The notes under the pieces were generated by a model. It was not told the origin of the DNA. It searched no databases and saw nothing but the letters and a program-made list of their open reading frames with translations. The translations under genes were made by a program, and so were the position numbers. Below, in pieces: positions 61,665 to 64,000 of a stretch of DNA of 64,000 nt. Origin of the DNA: Cryptomeria japonica (taxonomy: Eukaryota > Streptophyta > Pinopsida > Cupressales > Cupressaceae); contig NW_026729161.1 of the NCBI RefSeq assembly GCF_030272615.1, positions 98,501-162,500 on the forward strand, written 5' to 3'. How positions within the stretch are numbered: the first letter of the stretch is position 1; each line of letters starts with the position of its first letter.

Positions 61665-62149
61665 GATCATATAGTGTTAGTTTTGGTTATAGAATGACCA
61701 ATACATGTAGATATATTCTACATTTTTATTGTATATTGATTTGGACATGGCATATGCCACATTTTTGTAATACTTGTATTGACTTGGCAGACATGCCTTT
61801 TTTTATATATATAAATATCGATATTCGATCCAATAAATGTGTAATGAGTTCATTATTTTGTATTCATTGTATTTTGTGGTTGTCCTTTTATAAATTTAAA
61901 TGAATATTTGCATATGTAATCAACAATATGAATATAAACAACAAAAATATATGATATAAAGCATTTCAATCGTAGAATATGATTTGATAAAATTTCTAAA
62001 ATGTTGAATTAACCCTACAAAACTCCTTGTATTCAGTTCATTATTGCATATTTGCTGTATTTGGTGGCTTCCCTTTTATAAATTTAAATGAATATTTGCA
62101 TATGTAATTAACAATATGATATAAACAACAATGTGTTTGGTGCGAGAGC
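61665..62149. other. Spacer with a two-copy repeat
   Basis: AT-rich, no gene. A block containing CCTTTTATAAATTTAAATGA and TTTGCATATGTAAT occurs at about 61885 and again at about 62070. It sits where the left copy has its own, unrelated duplication. Confidence 0.5.
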
Positions 62150-63385
62150 ACCCTCACGCTCGCAATGGTCAATTTTTGTTTGTCATGTGCACAAACGGAT
62201 GTCGTGAGCACATCCAGGTGGGCAGGTTTATGCTGGGCATGGCCTTGTTGTGCATCCCAAAGCACCAGAACATCGAGAGTCATACCCTACCGGTGTGATC
62301 TCTCAAGTGCCCTAAGTCCAAAAAATTGTCAAAATTTGATAGATTGTTTTCTCCAATCCACGACACATACAGTTGATCTATTTGATCTTGTGGGGTTGCA
62401 TGAGGCTCCTCTACAATGGCCTATCTCAATTTTCGACAACTCGAAACCATTTTCAATTAGTAGCATTTTTTTGCCTGCTCAAAAAATCGTCAGTTGCATG
62501 CAAGGAAAAGTTGCAAGATTGGCTAGAATTGATTATGTTCATCGTGTGCACAAATGGACGTCGCAAGCACATCTAGGTGGGCAGCTTTACACTAGGCATG
62601 GCCCTGTTGTGCATCCCAAAGCACCAGAACATCGAGAGTCATACCCTATCGGTGCGATCTCTCAAGTGCCCTAAGTTCAAAAGATTGTCAAAATTTGACG
62701 GACTATTTTTTCCAATCCACGACACATACGATTGTCGAGAGTCATACCCTATCGGTGCGATCTCTGCAATGTCTTATCTCAGTTTTTGATGATGCGGAGC
62801 CATTTTCAATTAGTAGCATTTTTTCGCCTACTCAAAAAACTGTCAGTTGCTTGCAAAGAAAAGTTGCAAGATTGGCTAGAATTGATTATGTTCGTCATGT
62901 GGACAAACGGACATCATGAGCACGTCCGGGTGGGCAGGATTACGCTAGGCATGGCCCTATCATGCATCCCAAAGCACCAGAATGTTGAGAGTCATACCCT
63001 ACCGATGCAATCTCTCAAGTGCCCTAAGTCCAAAACATTGTCAAAATTTCATGGATTGTTTCTTCCAATCCATGACACATACGGTCAATCTGTTTGATCT
63101 CGTAGGGTCACGTGAGGCTCCTCTACAATGGCCTATCTTAGTTTTTGACGACTTGGAGCCATTTTCAATTAGTAGCATTTTTCTCCTGATCAAAAAATCA
63201 TCAGTTGCTTGCAAGGAAAAGTTGCAAGATTGGCTAGAATTGATTATGTTCATTGTGTACACAAACGGACGTCGCAAGCACATCCAGGTGGGCAATTTTA
63301 TGCTAGGTATGGCCCTGTCATGCATCCCAAAGCACCAGAATGTTGAGAGTCATACGCTACCGGTGCGATCTCTCAATTCGTCGAC
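62150..63385 (+). repeat. 358-bp tandem array, right
   Basis: About three and a half units. The landmark GCAG/GCAA of GTGGGCAG falls at 62222, 62581, 62934 and 63292 (spacing 359, 353, 358). The third unit carries a small internal rearrangement that repeats TCATACCCTATCGGTGCGAT. Whole units align in direct orientation with the left array (CATACCCTA with CACACCCTA, ATTGTCAAAAT with GTTGTCAAAAT, GAAAAGTTGCA in both). Recurrent open frames (for example 62165-62674) have no domain and are not called. Confidence 0.9.
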
Positions 63386-63430
63386 GATTTATACAAAATT
63401 CTCAAAATCATTCTACTCTGAACCATAGAA

Positions 63431-64000
63431 TCAATCAAGTGAGCCTTCAAGATCGGCTCTAACCCGTATTGTGTCAATTATTGCCTCGTGGTCAGATTCA
63501 CGAACTTTCCATAAAATCTTGTTATGAGGTCTACCATGATACTTCATCAAATGAATATTTGTTGCAACAACAAGGTTAGAGAAATGAAGAATATGTCTGT
63601 GTGTTTCAAAGTCCTCGAACAACCAAACATCATAATTCTTGATAGGGTATCTCTGAAGCCATGTTCCTGTCATGACAATAGACCCTATTGGGTACTCAAT
63701 ACCCTCTCCATCAATGATTGTGGTTGTCAATTTTCTTTTAGGCTCAACACAATGACACAAATAGTAATTTGTTCCTTCTTCATTGTTCTCTTCTGCAACA
63801 ACTGCATACACATGACCTGCATTTTATGAAGTGTTAATTAATACCAAAAATAAAGTATGATGTACAACAAAATGAACCAAAAAGAATACTTGCAAAAAAA
63901 TTAACTCAAAAAATCACCTGAATCCACTAGGTCAGATACATGGTCAAAATCCACTGATGTCTCCATCTAGCTCAATTGTAGTGCTTTGGGAATTTGATAT
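63431..64000 (-). pseudogene. Gene A (right): C-terminal part, runs off window
   Basis: Last exon 63431-63816, intron 63817-63917, 49-nt exon 63918-63966, then an acceptor-like TAG. The 49-nt exon length is identical to the left copy. The last exon encodes HVYAVVAEENNEEGTNYYLC, IVMTGTWLQRYPIKN, THRHILHFSNLVVATNIH and ends LEGSLD, in close agreement with 3682-4067. No stop interrupts the visible part, unlike the left copy. The DDE core lies outside the window, so I list it as a partial gene of uncertain integrity. The module has a fold-like pattern reminiscent of chromatin-reader domains such as BAH, but that is not established. Confidence 0.6.

Larger units (their letters stand above)
58678..64000 (-). 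mobile_element. Two-gene DNA element, right copy (runs off window)
   Basis: Gene B (plus), 358-bp array and gene A (minus) in the mirror order of the left copy. The left boundary is tentative: recognisable Copia ends near 58650, and CACTACCC at 58678 is followed by the palindromic motif cluster. Gene A continues past the window end, so the other terminus is not visible. Exon structure is shared with the left copy, but the proteins are well diverged. Confidence 0.6.

Noticed and set aside
62165-63428. Overlapping open frames up to 169 codons in the right array
   Set aside because: Same reason as in the left array; several overlap each other in different frames.
63431-63816. BAH domain in the gene A C-terminal module
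   Set aside because: The pattern is suggestive, but I cannot verify key positions without a profile search.

Overview
The window looks like intergenic chromatin from a plant with a large, repeat-rich nuclear genome. The evidence is AT-rich sequence, nested LTR retrotransposons with plant-type primer-binding sites, decayed coding frames, and no host gene or tRNA that I can support. A conifer or other gymnosperm fits, but that is inference.

Outer layer. Both ends of the window hold a copy of one large two-gene DNA element whose family I do not recognise. In the left copy (about 933-11333), gene A runs rightwards. It is a DDE-type transposase-like gene with a spliced C-terminal module. A 358-bp tandem array (about 4300-6908) follows, and then gene B runs leftwards. 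Gene B has one long exon followed by mini-exons whose lengths are all multiples of three. The right copy (about 58678 to beyond 64000) has the mirror order: gene B rightwards, a 358-bp array, then gene A leftwards. The two copies share exon structure but are diverged and broken by stops. The arrays read in the same direction on the + strand in both copies although the genes are inverted.

Middle layer. Left gene B is split by a collapsed LTR element (8980-10472). Its upstream side is hit at 11334 by element X1, a non-autonomous Sirevirus-like (Copia) element. X1 has a coiled-coil and zinc-knuckle ORF1, a long unknown ORF2, and no protease, reverse transcriptase or integrase. X1 contains a Tekay/Del-like Gypsy chromovirus (12996-32413) with LTRs of about 3.4 kb. 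That element contains TG1 (17735-25507), a gag-only, Tat/Ogre-like element with a single intact 1114-codon ORF. Target-site duplications (ATCCC, GTTGG, GATGC) and resumed reading frames support each level. The X1 3' LTR is cut by a minus-strand Copia element (37309-41262). That is joined at a 12-bp repeat to TG2 (41263-46194), a second, truncated TG element.

Right-middle layer. An LTR-like fragment (46195-46742) and unassigned sequence precede a decayed plus-strand Copia element (48353 to about 58650). This Copia contains a probable solo LTR (49503-50385) and X2 (52048-58581), a complete second X element with TSD TGATG. The Copia frame resumes just after X2 and ends at the right DNA element.

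Decay. Most in-frame stops sit where the family or the sister copy has Gln or Arg (CAA, CAG, CGA), as expected from deamination of methylated cytosine in silenced transposons.
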